Positions 1 through 6,073 of a DNA stretch of 17,564 bases are shown in pieces; positions within the stretch are counted from its first letter, which is position 1; the number at the start of each line of letters is the position of its first letter. Both the position numbers and the translations under genes were made by a program. The notes beneath the pieces are model-generated. The model saw nothing but the letters and a program-made list of their open reading frames with translations, searched no databases and was not told the origin of the DNA. Source of the DNA: DAIQNV01 sp036788215 (lineage in GTDB: Bacteria > Planctomycetota > Phycisphaerae > Phycisphaerales > UBA1924); assembly GCA_036788215.1 (NCBI GenBank), contig DAIQNV010000065.1, positions 1-17,564 of the forward strand, read 5' to 3'.

Positions 1-108
1 CTTCCGGGCTACCATCCTGACCCCGCAACGGGCCCGGCCCGCGCGGTGGTCGTGTTGAAACCAGCCCTCCGGAGGACCCGGGGGCCTTCAAGACCGGAAG
101 AGAGCCCG

Positions 109-483
109 ATGCCGACGATCAACCAGCTCATCCGCAAGCCCCGTCGCGACCCGGTCGTGAAGTCGAAGGTCCGCGACCTCGAGAAGTGCCCGCAGCGGCG
201 CGGCGTGTGCCTCAATGTGCGCACGACGACCCCGAAGAAGCCCAACTCGGCGCTCCGGAAGATCGCCCGCGTGCGCCTGAGCAACGGCAAGGAAGTCACC
301 GCCTACATCGGCGGCGAGGGCCACAACCTGCAGGAGCACTCGATCGTGCTCGTGCGTGGCGGGCGCGTCCGCGACCTTCCCGGTGTGCGGTATCACATCG
401 TGCGTGGCTCCCTGGACACGCTGGGCGTGGACGGGCGCAAGCAGGCCCGCTCGAAGTACGGCGCCAAGAAGGGCAAGGGCTAA
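109..483 (+). CDS. rpsL: 30S ribosomal protein S12
   Basis: S12 sits at the decoding centre of the 30S subunit and contributes to translational accuracy. The 124-residue product matches the usual length of the family. It carries the invariant core TTTPKKPNSALRK (residues 39-51), GGEGHNLQEHS (68-78) and the C-terminal KQARSKYGAKK. The reading frame is open further upstream, but the ATG at 109 gives the family N-terminus MPTINQLIRKPRR and has a GGAAG ribosome binding site at 96-100. It is followed by rpsG in the usual str-operon order. One residue stands out: position 88 is Arg (GGRVRDLPGV), where E. coli and Mycobacterium have Lys, while Lys43 is kept. Lys88Arg is a classical streptomycin-resistance change in other bacteria. 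Identification is certain; the drug phenotype is inference. Confidence 0.98.
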   Translation: MPTINQLIRKPRRDPVVKSKVRDLEKCPQRRGVCLNVRTTTPKKPNSALRKIARVRLSNGKEVTAYIGGEGHNLQEHSIVLVRGGRVRDLPGVRYHIVRGSLDTLGVDGRKQARSKYGAKKGKG

Positions 484-499
484 AGACCGTTTCGATTCC

Positions 500-596
500 G
501 CCCGCGCCGCGTGACGGCGTCGGGCTTGGCAAGTAATCCCGCGGGGCGGCGCGCCCGCCGGCGGGGTGAACACATGGCCGGGACATCGATCCCGGC
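500..596 (+). promoter_or_regulatory. Two hairpins in the rpsL-rpsG intercistronic spacer
   Basis: The 136-base spacer holds two clear inverted repeats. The first has arms 500-509 and 515-525: GCCCGCGCCG pairs with CGGCGTCGGGC with one bulged T (520) and a 5-base loop CGTGA. The second has arms 577-583 and 590-596: GCCGGGA pairs with TCCCGGC around loop CATCGA, ending 24 bases before the rpsG start. No T-run follows either, so they are not typical terminators. In E. coli, ribosomal protein S7 represses its operon by binding the rpsL-rpsG intercistronic RNA, and these structures occupy the equivalent place. S7 binding here is inference. Confidence 0.4.
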
Positions 597-619
597 GGAT
601 GAGCCTGAAGGAGCATTGC

Positions 620-1114
620 ATGTCCGGCCGGATCACGATGTCCGAGGAGCAGCTGCGTCCCGACCCCAAGTTCGGGGATGAGGTCGTCGCGAAGTTCATC
701 AACTGCATCATGTACAGCGGGAAGAAGACGCGGGCCCAGCGTTGCCTGTACGACGCCTTCGACCTGATCGATGAGCGCCTCGCCAAGAGCCCGGCGGAGG
801 ACAAGCCCGAGAACGCCCTGCATGTCTTCCATCTCGCGATCGAGAATGTGAAGCCCTACGTCGAGGTGCGCAGCAAGCGCATCGGCGGTGCGAACTACCA
901 GGTGCCGATCCAGGTCAAGAAGAACCGCCAGCAGTCGCTGGCTTTCCGCTGGATCATCCAGGCCGCCCGCTCCGAGAAGGGCCGCCCGATGGCCCAGAAG
1001 CTGGCGGACGAGCTCAGCGCCGCCGCCAAGCGCGAGGGCAAGGCGATGCAGACCCGCGACCAGGCGCACCGCATGGCCGAGGCTAACAAGGCCTTCGCCC
1101 ACTTCGCGAAGTAA
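620..1114 (+). CDS. rpsG: 30S ribosomal protein S7
   Basis: S7 is the primary assembly protein for the head of the 30S subunit, binding the 3' domain of 16S rRNA near the E site. The 164-residue product shows the family signature region DPKFGDEVVAKFINCIMYSG followed by KK, and the conserved VEVRSKRIGGANYQVP and ANKAFAHFAK end. The ATG at 620 is chosen because AAGGAG (608-613) lies 6 bases upstream; the upstream ATG at 599 and the internal one at 638 have no comparable site. It lies downstream of rpsL, and transcription ends at the terminator 28 bases after the stop. The few extra N-terminal residues compared with E. coli are unremarkable. Confidence 0.97.
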   Translation: MSGRITMSEEQLRPDPKFGDEVVAKFINCIMYSGKKTRAQRCLYDAFDLIDERLAKSPAEDKPENALHVFHLAIENVKPYVEVRSKRIGGANYQVPIQVKKNRQQSLAFRWIIQAARSEKGRPMAQKLADELSAAAKREGKAMQTRDQAHRMAEANKAFAHFAK

Positions 1115-1142
1115 ACCCCTCCGCGACAACCCGACCAACCGA

Positions 1143-1173
1143 GACCGCGGGGCCTTCCCCGCGGTCTTTCTTT
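1143..1173 (+). terminator. Intrinsic terminator after rpsG
   Basis: A perfect 10-bp stem, GACCGCGGGG (1143-1152) with CCCCGCGGTC (1157-1166), closes a CCTT loop and is followed by TTTCTTT on the plus strand. This is a strong Rho-independent terminator and marks the end of the ribosomal operon. The minus strand has no T-run after the stem, so it should act in one direction only. Confidence 0.9.
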
Positions 1174-1190
1174 GCGCCCGCTTCGTTCGT

Positions 1191-1391
1191 TCAGGCCAGG
1201 GCGAGCATGATCCCGCCCGCAGCGACGATCGCCAGCCCGCCGAACAGCACCACCCGGCGTGCGGTGGGAGAGCCGAACAGGCTCGGGCGGGCCCGGTGCG
1301 AGGGCATGTTCTGCAGCACCGGCCAGGCGAAGACGCCGACCGCAACGAGGACGATCCCGACGAAGAGGATGAAGAGGGCGACCGAATTCAT
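1191..1391 (-). CDS. Small two-helix membrane protein, function unknown
   Basis: A 66-residue product with two hydrophobic segments, about residues 4-24 (from LFILFVGIVLVAVGVFAW) and 46-66 (VVLFGGLAIVAAGGIMLALA), joined by a basic, polar loop containing HRARPS and SPTARR. By the positive-inside rule the loop is probably cytoplasmic, which would place both ends outside. The ATG at 1391 is preferred over a TTG one codon upstream; no convincing ribosome binding site is visible for either. The gene converges with rpsG and diverges from the ThiF-family gene, with 86 bases between their starts. I do not recognise a family. The hydrophobic pattern argues for a real gene, but it could be a fortuitous ORF. 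Confidence 0.55.
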   Translation of the reverse strand: MNSVALFILFVGIVLVAVGVFAWPVLQNMPSHRARPSLFGSPTARRVVLFGGLAIVAAGGIMLALA

Positions 1392-1477
1392 CAATGCACG
1401 CTACCGGGTGTCGGGCGTCGCGCGGGGTGGTGATGCCGAATTCATGGGATTCGCCCGTTCGGGGCATACCGTCCGGC

Positions 1478-2548
1478 ATGCCGAGCTCCGGGCACGATCG
1501 CTACCACCGCCAGACCCTGCTCCCGGGCTTCGGCCCGGAGGGGCAGGAACGCCTCGCCGACGCCCGCGTCGCCATCGTCGGCTGCGGGGCCCTGGGCTGC
1601 GCCTCCGCCGACCTCCTCGTCCGCGCCGGCGTCGGCTCCGTCACGCTCATCGACCGCGACATCGTCGAACTCACCAACCTCCAGCGCCAGGCCCTCTACG
1701 ACGAGCGTGACGCCGCAGAAGCGATGCCCAAGGCCGAAGCCGCCAAGCGTCGCCTGAGCGCCGTCAACTCCGGGGTTACCATCCACGCCGTCGTCGCCGA
1801 CCTTTCCGCCGACAACGCGGAGCGGATCCTCGAAGGCGCCACCGTCCTCGTCGATGGCACCGACAACTTCGACACCCGTTTCCTGCTGAACGATGTCTCG
1901 ATCCGCCTCGGGATCCCGTATGTCTACGGGGGCGCGGTCGGCACGCGGGGCATGGCGATGACGGTGCTCGCCCCCGGGGAGCGGGAGGCAGAGGGGCTGC
2001 CCTGCCTGCGTTGCCTCTTCCCCGAGCCCCCGCCCCCGGGCTCGCAGCCCACCTGCGACACCGTCGGGGTCCTGGGCCCCGTTGTCGCGATGGTGGGGGC
2101 GTACCAGGCGGGCGAGGCCCTGAAGCTCCTGCTGGGGCGGGCGGACCTGGTGATGCGGTCGCTGCTCGACTTTGACCCCTGGAACGGGGAGCGCCGGCGC
2201 CTGCCGCTCGCGGGGGCCCGGGATCCTGCTTGCCCGTGCTGCGTTCAAGGGCGCTTCGAGTTCCTGTCGGGCGAGCGGGCCTCGGGCACCGCGGCTCTGT
2301 GCGGTCGCGACGCGGTGCAGGTGTCGCCCCGCGCGGGCCAGAGGATCGATCTCGCGGCGCTCGCGGGGCGGCTGGCAGCGACGGGCGACTTCCGCCTCGG
2401 GCCCTTCACGCTCGCGGGCACGCTGAATGAATCCTCCGGCGCGCCCGGGGTGAGGCTGACCGTGTTCCGTGATGGGCGGGCCCTGGTGCAGGGCACCACC
2501 GATGCCGCGAGGGCTCGGACGCTGTACGACCGGCTCATAGGGGGGTGA
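1478..2548 (+). CDS. ThiF/MoeB/HesA-family adenylyltransferase (E1-like)
   Basis: E1-like enzymes adenylate the C-terminal Gly-Gly of a ubiquitin-like sulfur carrier (ThiS or MoaD) before sulfur transfer in thiamine or molybdopterin synthesis. The 356-residue protein has the nucleotide loop GCGALG (35-40), Asp59 in IDRD, the R70-Q71 pair, and DGTDN (126-130). Two CxxC pairs (C176/C179 and C252/C255) should bind structural zinc, and C193 lies in the conserved PTCDTVGVLGP stretch. Residues after about 258 (LCGRDAV, then FRDGRALVQGT and the LYDRLIGG end) resemble the C-terminal module of Bacillus-type ThiF and not the rhodanese domain of MoeB/MOCS3-like proteins. The ATG at 1478 places the conserved RYHRQTLLPGFG at the N-terminus; an in-frame ATG at 1433 is the alternative. 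No thiS, moaD or thiG neighbour is present, so the pathway is open. Confidence 0.9.
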   Translation: MPSSGHDRYHRQTLLPGFGPEGQERLADARVAIVGCGALGCASADLLVRAGVGSVTLIDRDIVELTNLQRQALYDERDAAEAMPKAEAAKRRLSAVNSGVTIHAVVADLSADNAERILEGATVLVDGTDNFDTRFLLNDVSIRLGIPYVYGGAVGTRGMAMTVLAPGEREAEGLPCLRCLFPEPPPPGSQPTCDTVGVLGPVVAMVGAYQAGEALKLLLGRADLVMRSLLDFDPWNGERRRLPLAGARDPACPCCVQGRFEFLSGERASGTAALCGRDAVQVSPRAGQRIDLAALAGRLAATGDFRLGPFTLAGTLNESSGAPGVRLTVFRDGRALVQGTTDAARARTLYDRLIGG

Positions 2549-2682
2549 CGCGGTTTCTTCGGGAAGCGGCGTGCGGAGGAAGCGAAGGCTCGGATGGCTC
2601 GTCCCCCGCCGCCCACCGCCCACCTCCCTGCGCCCGCTGATGGCCATAGCCTCAACAACCACCAGACCGGAGGAGCCGACCT

Positions 2683-3207
2683 ATGTCCAGCACGCCCGAA
2701 CTCATCGCCCGCCCTTCGCAGCGCATCCTGGGCCTCGCGATGAGGCTCGTCGATGACGTCCCCGCGCACCAGTTCGCCCGCCTGCCCAGGGTCGGCGAGA
2801 CTCGGATGTCGATCAACCATCCCGCCTTTGTGCTGGGCCACCTGGCGCTCTACCCGGCCCGCGTCCTCCAGTTGTGCGGCGTCGACGATCCCGGCCTCGC
2901 GGCACCGGATGGGTACGACGATCTCTTCACCGCGGGCAAGGAGTGCCTGGATGATCCGGAGAACACGATCTATCCCGCTCGTGAAGCGGTGATCGAAGCG
3001 TTCACCGATCGCTACACGCGCGGGCTCGAGCGCCTGGAGACCCTGACCGAGGCGGACCTGGCGCGGGACATCGAGAGCGACCGCTACCGCGAGATCTTCG
3101 GGAGCGCGGGGATCGGCGTGAACTTCCTGTTCAACACGCACCTGGGCTTCCACCTGGGCCAGCTGAGCGCCTGGCGCCGTGCGATGGGCTACGGGAGCGC
3201 GATGTAG
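2683..3207 (+). CDS. DinB-like four-helix-bundle protein
   Basis: A 174-residue protein that fits the DinB/YfiT-like superfamily of four-helix bundles with a three-histidine metal site. Candidate ligands are H53 (in VLGHLALYPARVL) and H153 plus H157 (in NTHLGFHLGQLSAWRR), the usual spacing with one His in helix 2 and a HxxxH pair in the last helix. Members include thiol-dependent transferases and damage-inducible proteins of unknown activity, so no substrate can be named. GGAGGAG (2669-2675) lies 7 bases before the ATG. The gene stands alone on the plus strand and ends 5 bases from the stop of the convergent metallo-hydrolase gene. The fold assignment is good; the function is unknown. Confidence 0.8.
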   Translation: MSSTPELIARPSQRILGLAMRLVDDVPAHQFARLPRVGETRMSINHPAFVLGHLALYPARVLQLCGVDDPGLAAPDGYDDLFTAGKECLDDPENTIYPAREAVIEAFTDRYTRGLERLETLTEADLARDIESDRYREIFGSAGIGVNFLFNTHLGFHLGQLSAWRRAMGYGSAM

Positions 3208-3212
3208 GCCGG

Positions 3213-3911
3213 CTACTCCGCCTTGACGAAGGGGTTGGTCCGCATCTCGTGCCCGATGCGCGTCGCGGGCCCGTGCCCGGGCAGCGCGAGCGTCTCCTCG
3301 CGCAGGGTGTAGAGCCTGGTGCGGATGGAGGAAGCGAGTTCCTCGAAGCTGCAGCCCGGGAAGTCGGTCCGCCCGATGGAGCCCGCGAAGAGGGCGTCGC
3401 CCACGAAGGCCACGCCCAGCGTGTCGCTGACGAGCGTGACGCTGCCCGGCGAGTGCCCGGGCGTGTGCAGCACCCGCCAGGGCCCGCCCGCGAGGTCGAG
3501 TTCGTCCCCTTCCGCGAGGAGGCGGTCGGCGGGGGGCGCGGTGGTGGGCTTGCCGGTGTGGATCGACAGGTTCCGCTCCGAGTCGGTCAGCCACCCCTCC
3601 TCGAGCGAGTGGATCCAAATGGGGGTCTCGGGGTATCGCCTGCGGGCCTCGAAGAGCCCCCCGATGTGATCGAGGTGGGCGTGGGTCAGCACGAACGCCT
3701 CCGGCGCCACCCCGGAATCTCCCAGGAGCTCTGCCAGGCGGTCCAGCAGGGCCCCGGGGTCCTCCCCCATGTCGACGACCCAGGCCCGCTCGACCGGGGT
3801 GCCGTCGTCGCCCCCCTCGCGCACGATGTAGCAGTTCGTCTGGTAGGCCCCGAGCGCGAAGGGCTCGATCCGCGTCCGTCTCCGCAATTCCGCCGGGTCG
3901 GTAGGAGTCAT
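3213..3911 (-). CDS. MBL-fold metallo-hydrolase, glyoxalase II-like
   Basis: A 232-residue metallo-beta-lactamase-fold hydrolase. The dinuclear metal site is complete: HxHxDH at H77, H79, D81, H82 (THAHLDHIGG), then H153 (HTPGHSPGS), D172 (GDALF) and H213 (LPGHGP). The order and the LFAGSIGRTDFPG stretch are typical of the glyoxalase II/YcbL-like subgroup, which hydrolyses thioesters such as S-lactoylglutathione. The short length lacks the C-terminal helical domain of true glyoxalase II, so the substrate is uncertain. The ATG at 3911 is chosen because the upstream in-frame start at 3950 adds residues from the intergenic region; no good ribosome binding site is seen. It diverges from the cupin gene with 59 bases between starts. 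Confidence 0.9.
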   Translation of the reverse strand: MTPTDPAELRRRTRIEPFALGAYQTNCYIVREGGDDGTPVERAWVVDMGEDPGALLDRLAELLGDSGVAPEAFVLTHAHLDHIGGLFEARRRYPETPIWIHSLEEGWLTDSERNLSIHTGKPTTAPPADRLLAEGDELDLAGGPWRVLHTPGHSPGSVTLVSDTLGVAFVGDALFAGSIGRTDFPGCSFEELASSIRTRLYTLREETLALPGHGPATRIGHEMRTNPFVKAE

Positions 3912-3920
3912 GCCCAAGTG

Positions 3921-3950
3921 TAGATACAATTGGGCGACGCGCCTTCCCAA
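3921..3950 (-). promoter_or_regulatory. Possible promoter for the MBL-fold gene in the divergent spacer
   Basis: On the minus strand TTGGGA (3950-3945) and TATCTA (3926-3921) are 18 bases apart, a fair sigma-70-like pair. The start point would fall almost at the ATG at 3911, implying a very short or absent leader, which fits the lack of a ribosome binding site. On the plus strand TACAAT (3925-3930) could be a -10 box for the cupin gene, but no matching -35 is visible. This is weak evidence from pattern only. Confidence 0.3.
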
Positions 3951-3970
3951 CGATTCATGGAGTGACGGCG

Positions 3971-4342
3971 ATGCCCCTCATCCGAAACATCGGCGAAACG
4001 CCCCGCCAGCCCGTCCAGATGGAGGGCGTCGAGGGCGCCTCCATGGCGATCATGGTCGGGCGTGAGGACGGGGCGCCCAATTTCGCCCTCCGCTCCTTCG
4101 CGGTCGAGCCCGGGGGGCACACCCCGCGCCACAGCCACGACTACGAGCACGAGGTCTTCGTCGTCGCCGGTTCCGGCACCATCCTGCTCGAGGGGGCGGA
4201 GCGCCCCATCCGGCAGGGGGATGTCATCTATGTCCCAGCGGACGAGGAACACCAGTTCAAGGCGACCGGCGAGCTGCCCCTGCAGTTTCTCTGCATAGTC
4301 CCGGTCGAACGCAACTGCGGCGGCCCAACGCCCGGCAGTTGA
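3971..4342 (+). CDS. Single-domain cupin protein
   Basis: A 123-residue single-domain cupin, a small beta barrel that usually binds one metal ion. Motif 1 is GGHTPRHSHDYEHEVFVVAG, supplying H54, H56 and E61; motif 2 is GDVIYVPADEEHQF, supplying H94. All four usual metal ligands are therefore present, which suggests a metal-dependent enzyme or sensor rather than a decayed barrel. The substrate cannot be told from the sequence. The ATG at 3971 is preferred over the GTG at 3962 because GGAG (3959-3962) lies 8 bases before it. The next gene begins 76 bases downstream with its own strong ribosome binding site. Confidence 0.88.
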   Translation: MPLIRNIGETPRQPVQMEGVEGASMAIMVGREDGAPNFALRSFAVEPGGHTPRHSHDYEHEVFVVAGSGTILLEGAERPIRQGDVIYVPADEEHQFKATGELPLQFLCIVPVERNCGGPTPGS

Positions 4343-4418
4343 TTCTCCAACGCGCCCGCAGCGGCGTTCGCCGCACGCCCCCGGGGGCCGGGCGCTGCAT
4401 GGACGGAAGGAGTCCGCG

Positions 4419-5375
4419 ATGACGGACCGGACCGAAGGCAGCCGCGCCCCGACCCCGTTCGGATTGATCGGCCTGTACGGGGCCCTTGCCCTCCTCGGGA
4501 CGGGCCTCGCGGTGGCGGGGCTGGCCAACGGGAACGCGACGGTGGCGCTGATCGGCGGGGTCGGGGCATTCGTCGCGCTGGCGGCGGCGCCGGTCGCCTT
4601 CCTCGTGCGACGCGCACCGGCGGAGGGCTCGGCGGACCTCGGGGCGCTGGCCCTCGCGGTGCAGGAACTCTCGGAGCGCCAGGCGCTCTCGGACGACGCC
4701 CGGCGCGTGCTGAGCCGCAAGCGTGAGCGGGAGATCCTGTGTCGCGCGATCGAGGAGGACATCGCGACGGGGGACTGGTCCGCTGCGACGGTGCTGGTGA
4801 AGGAACTCGCGGAGCGGTTCGGCTATCGCGCCGAAGCGGAGGGCTTCCGCGACCGGATCGAGCACGCGCGGGACGAGATCGTGCACACGGAGATCGAGGA
4901 GCTCATCCGGGGGCTCGACCGGCTGATCCTGCAGCTCAAGTGGGAGGACGCGGAAGCGGAGGCGGCCCGCATCACCCGCCTCTACCCGGATTCGCCCCGC
5001 ACGGAGGGGCTGCGTCGGCGCGTGAGCAAGTCGCGCGAGCGGTACAAGGCCGACCTCGAGCGCCGCTTCCTGCACCTCGCGCGGGAGGAGCGGGTCGACG
5101 AGGCCTTCGAGATCCTGAAGGAGCTCGACCAGTACCTCACGGAGGCGGAGGCGGCCCCGCTGGCGGAGCTTGCGCGGGGTGTCGTGGGCAAGGCGCGGGA
5201 GAACCTGGGCGTCCAGTTCAAGCTCGCCTACCAGGACAAGGACTGGACCCGCTGCAACGAGGTCGGCGAGCGCATCATCTCGGAGTTTCCCAACACCCGC
5301 ATGGCGGAGGAAGTCCGCGCGATGATCGACTTCATCCGAGACCGAGCCATGTCGCTGCAGAACGCGGGGCTGTAG
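4419..5375 (+). CDS. Membrane-anchored helical-repeat (TPR-like) protein
   Basis: A 318-residue protein of unknown function. Two hydrophobic segments at about 14-36 and 41-63 form an N-terminal membrane hairpin ending in VRR. The remaining 250 residues are charged and helical, rich in Glu, Arg and Ala. They contain units resembling tetratricopeptide repeats (GDWSAATVLVKELAERF, LKWEDAEAEAARITRLYP, ERVDEAFEILKEL, KDWTRCNEVGERIISEFP), each with an aromatic-acidic turn and a following helix. The pattern suggests a cytoplasmic protein-interaction arm tethered to the inner membrane. GGAAGGAG (4405-4412) lies 6 bases before the ATG. It converges with lspA, the stops being 11 bases apart. I know no named family for it; similar lineage-specific proteins are common in Planctomycetes. 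Confidence 0.8.
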   Translation: MTDRTEGSRAPTPFGLIGLYGALALLGTGLAVAGLANGNATVALIGGVGAFVALAAAPVAFLVRRAPAEGSADLGALALAVQELSERQALSDDARRVLSRKREREILCRAIEEDIATGDWSAATVLVKELAERFGYRAEAEGFRDRIEHARDEIVHTEIEELIRGLDRLILQLKWEDAEAEAARITRLYPDSPRTEGLRRRVSKSRERYKADLERRFLHLAREERVDEAFEILKELDQYLTEAEAAPLAELARGVVGKARENLGVQFKLAYQDKDWTRCNEVGERIISEFPNTRMAEEVRAMIDFIRDRAMSLQNAGL

Positions 5376-5386
5376 CCGTCCGCACC

Positions 5387-6073
5387 CTACCGCGTCTTCC
5401 CCTTCGTCTCTCCGTCTCTCGGTCTCTTCGTCTCTTCCCCCTCGGGCTTCCTCCACGAGATCACCAGCAGGATCGCGATGCCGATGATCAGGTAGAGGTC
5501 CGCGACGTTGCTCACGTAGGGCCAGACCTCACGGCTCCCGTTGGGCCAGGAGATGCCGAAGGGCAGGCGCACGCCGGGCAGGGGATGGATGAAGTCCCGC
5601 ACGCAGGCGTAGACCAGGCGGTCGTACAGGTTCCCGAGCCCGCCCGCGACGAGCAGGCCCAGCCCGGCGTGGGCCCAGCGGTCCCGGGCCATGGTCCAGC
5701 GGGTGAACATCCAACCCGCGAAGGCGACCGCGACCACGGTGAACACGACGAAGAGCCAGCGCTTCCCGGCGCCCGCGCCGAAGACGGCCCCGGGGTTCAG
5801 CACCAGCGTGAAATTGAGCAGCCCGGGGATGACCTCCACCGGGTCGTGCGGGGGGATCAGTTCGTTCAGCCGGTCGGTGATCAGCACCGCTTCGCGGTCG
5901 ACACGCACCGGGGTGCCCGCCACCTGCCCGAACGCGAGGTACTTGCTGACGAGGTCGGTGACGAGGCCGAACACGATCGTCCCGAGCAGGAGCGCCCAGG
6001 CCCCGGGGCTGCGCCATGCCGCGATGGGAACGGACCGCGTGTTTCCCGGTTCGCTGGTCACGCCCCGCGTCAA
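5387..6073 (-). CDS. lspA: Lipoprotein signal peptidase (signal peptidase II)
   Basis: LspA is the inner-membrane aspartyl protease that removes the signal peptide from diacylglyceryl-modified prolipoproteins. The 228-residue product has four hydrophobic segments (about 26-48, 104-123, 134-150, 187-206). It also has the family motifs TDLVSKYL (39-46, D40/K44), LNPGAVFG (92-99), GGLGNLYDRL (144-153), VRDFI and SNVADLYLIIG. The catalytic aspartates are probably D160 and D192. It is longer than E. coli LspA (164 residues) because of an insert near 50-85 and a polar tail after residue 208. The TTG start at 6073 overlaps the TGA of the upstream DksA-like gene, pointing to translational coupling; a GTG at 6061 is the alternative. 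Pairing of dksA-like genes with lspA is seen in several phyla. Confidence 0.95.
   Translation of the reverse strand: MTRGVTSEPGNTRSVPIAAWRSPGAWALLLGTIVFGLVTDLVSKYLAFGQVAGTPVRVDREAVLITDRLNELIPPHDPVEVIPGLLNFTLVLNPGAVFGAGAGKRWLFVVFTVVAVAFAGWMFTRWTMARDRWAHAGLGLLVAGGLGNLYDRLVYACVRDFIHPLPGVRLPFGISWPNGSREVWPYVSNVADLYLIIGIAILLVISWRKPEGEETKRPRDGETKGKTR
5406..5437 (+). repeat. Four tandem 8-base units in the 3' end of lspA
   Basis: Four consecutive octamers read GTCTCTCC, GTCTCTCG, GTCTCTTC and GTCTCTTC. They encode, on the minus strand, the polar tail of LspA (about residues 213-223, including EETKRPRDGET). Because 8 is not a multiple of 3, gain or loss of one unit would shift the frame of the last residues and could move the stop toward the convergent gene. 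Part of a longer pyrimidine-rich stretch on the plus strand (5394-5440). Confidence 0.85.

Noticed and set aside
1..108. End of an upstream gene such as rpoC
   Set aside because: Short frames here end in stops at 18-20 or 56-58 but the residues do not match any C-terminus I recognise.
1478..3207. ThiF-family and DinB-like genes as part of a ubiquitin-like bacterial defence system
   Set aside because: No E2-like, JAB or ubiquitin-like partner gene is next to the E1-like gene, and its C-terminus fits ordinary Bacillus-type ThiF.
2245..3618. 457-codon minus-strand open frame across the ThiF-family, DinB-like and MBL-fold genes
   Set aside because: It overlaps three well-supported genes and has no recognisable domain.
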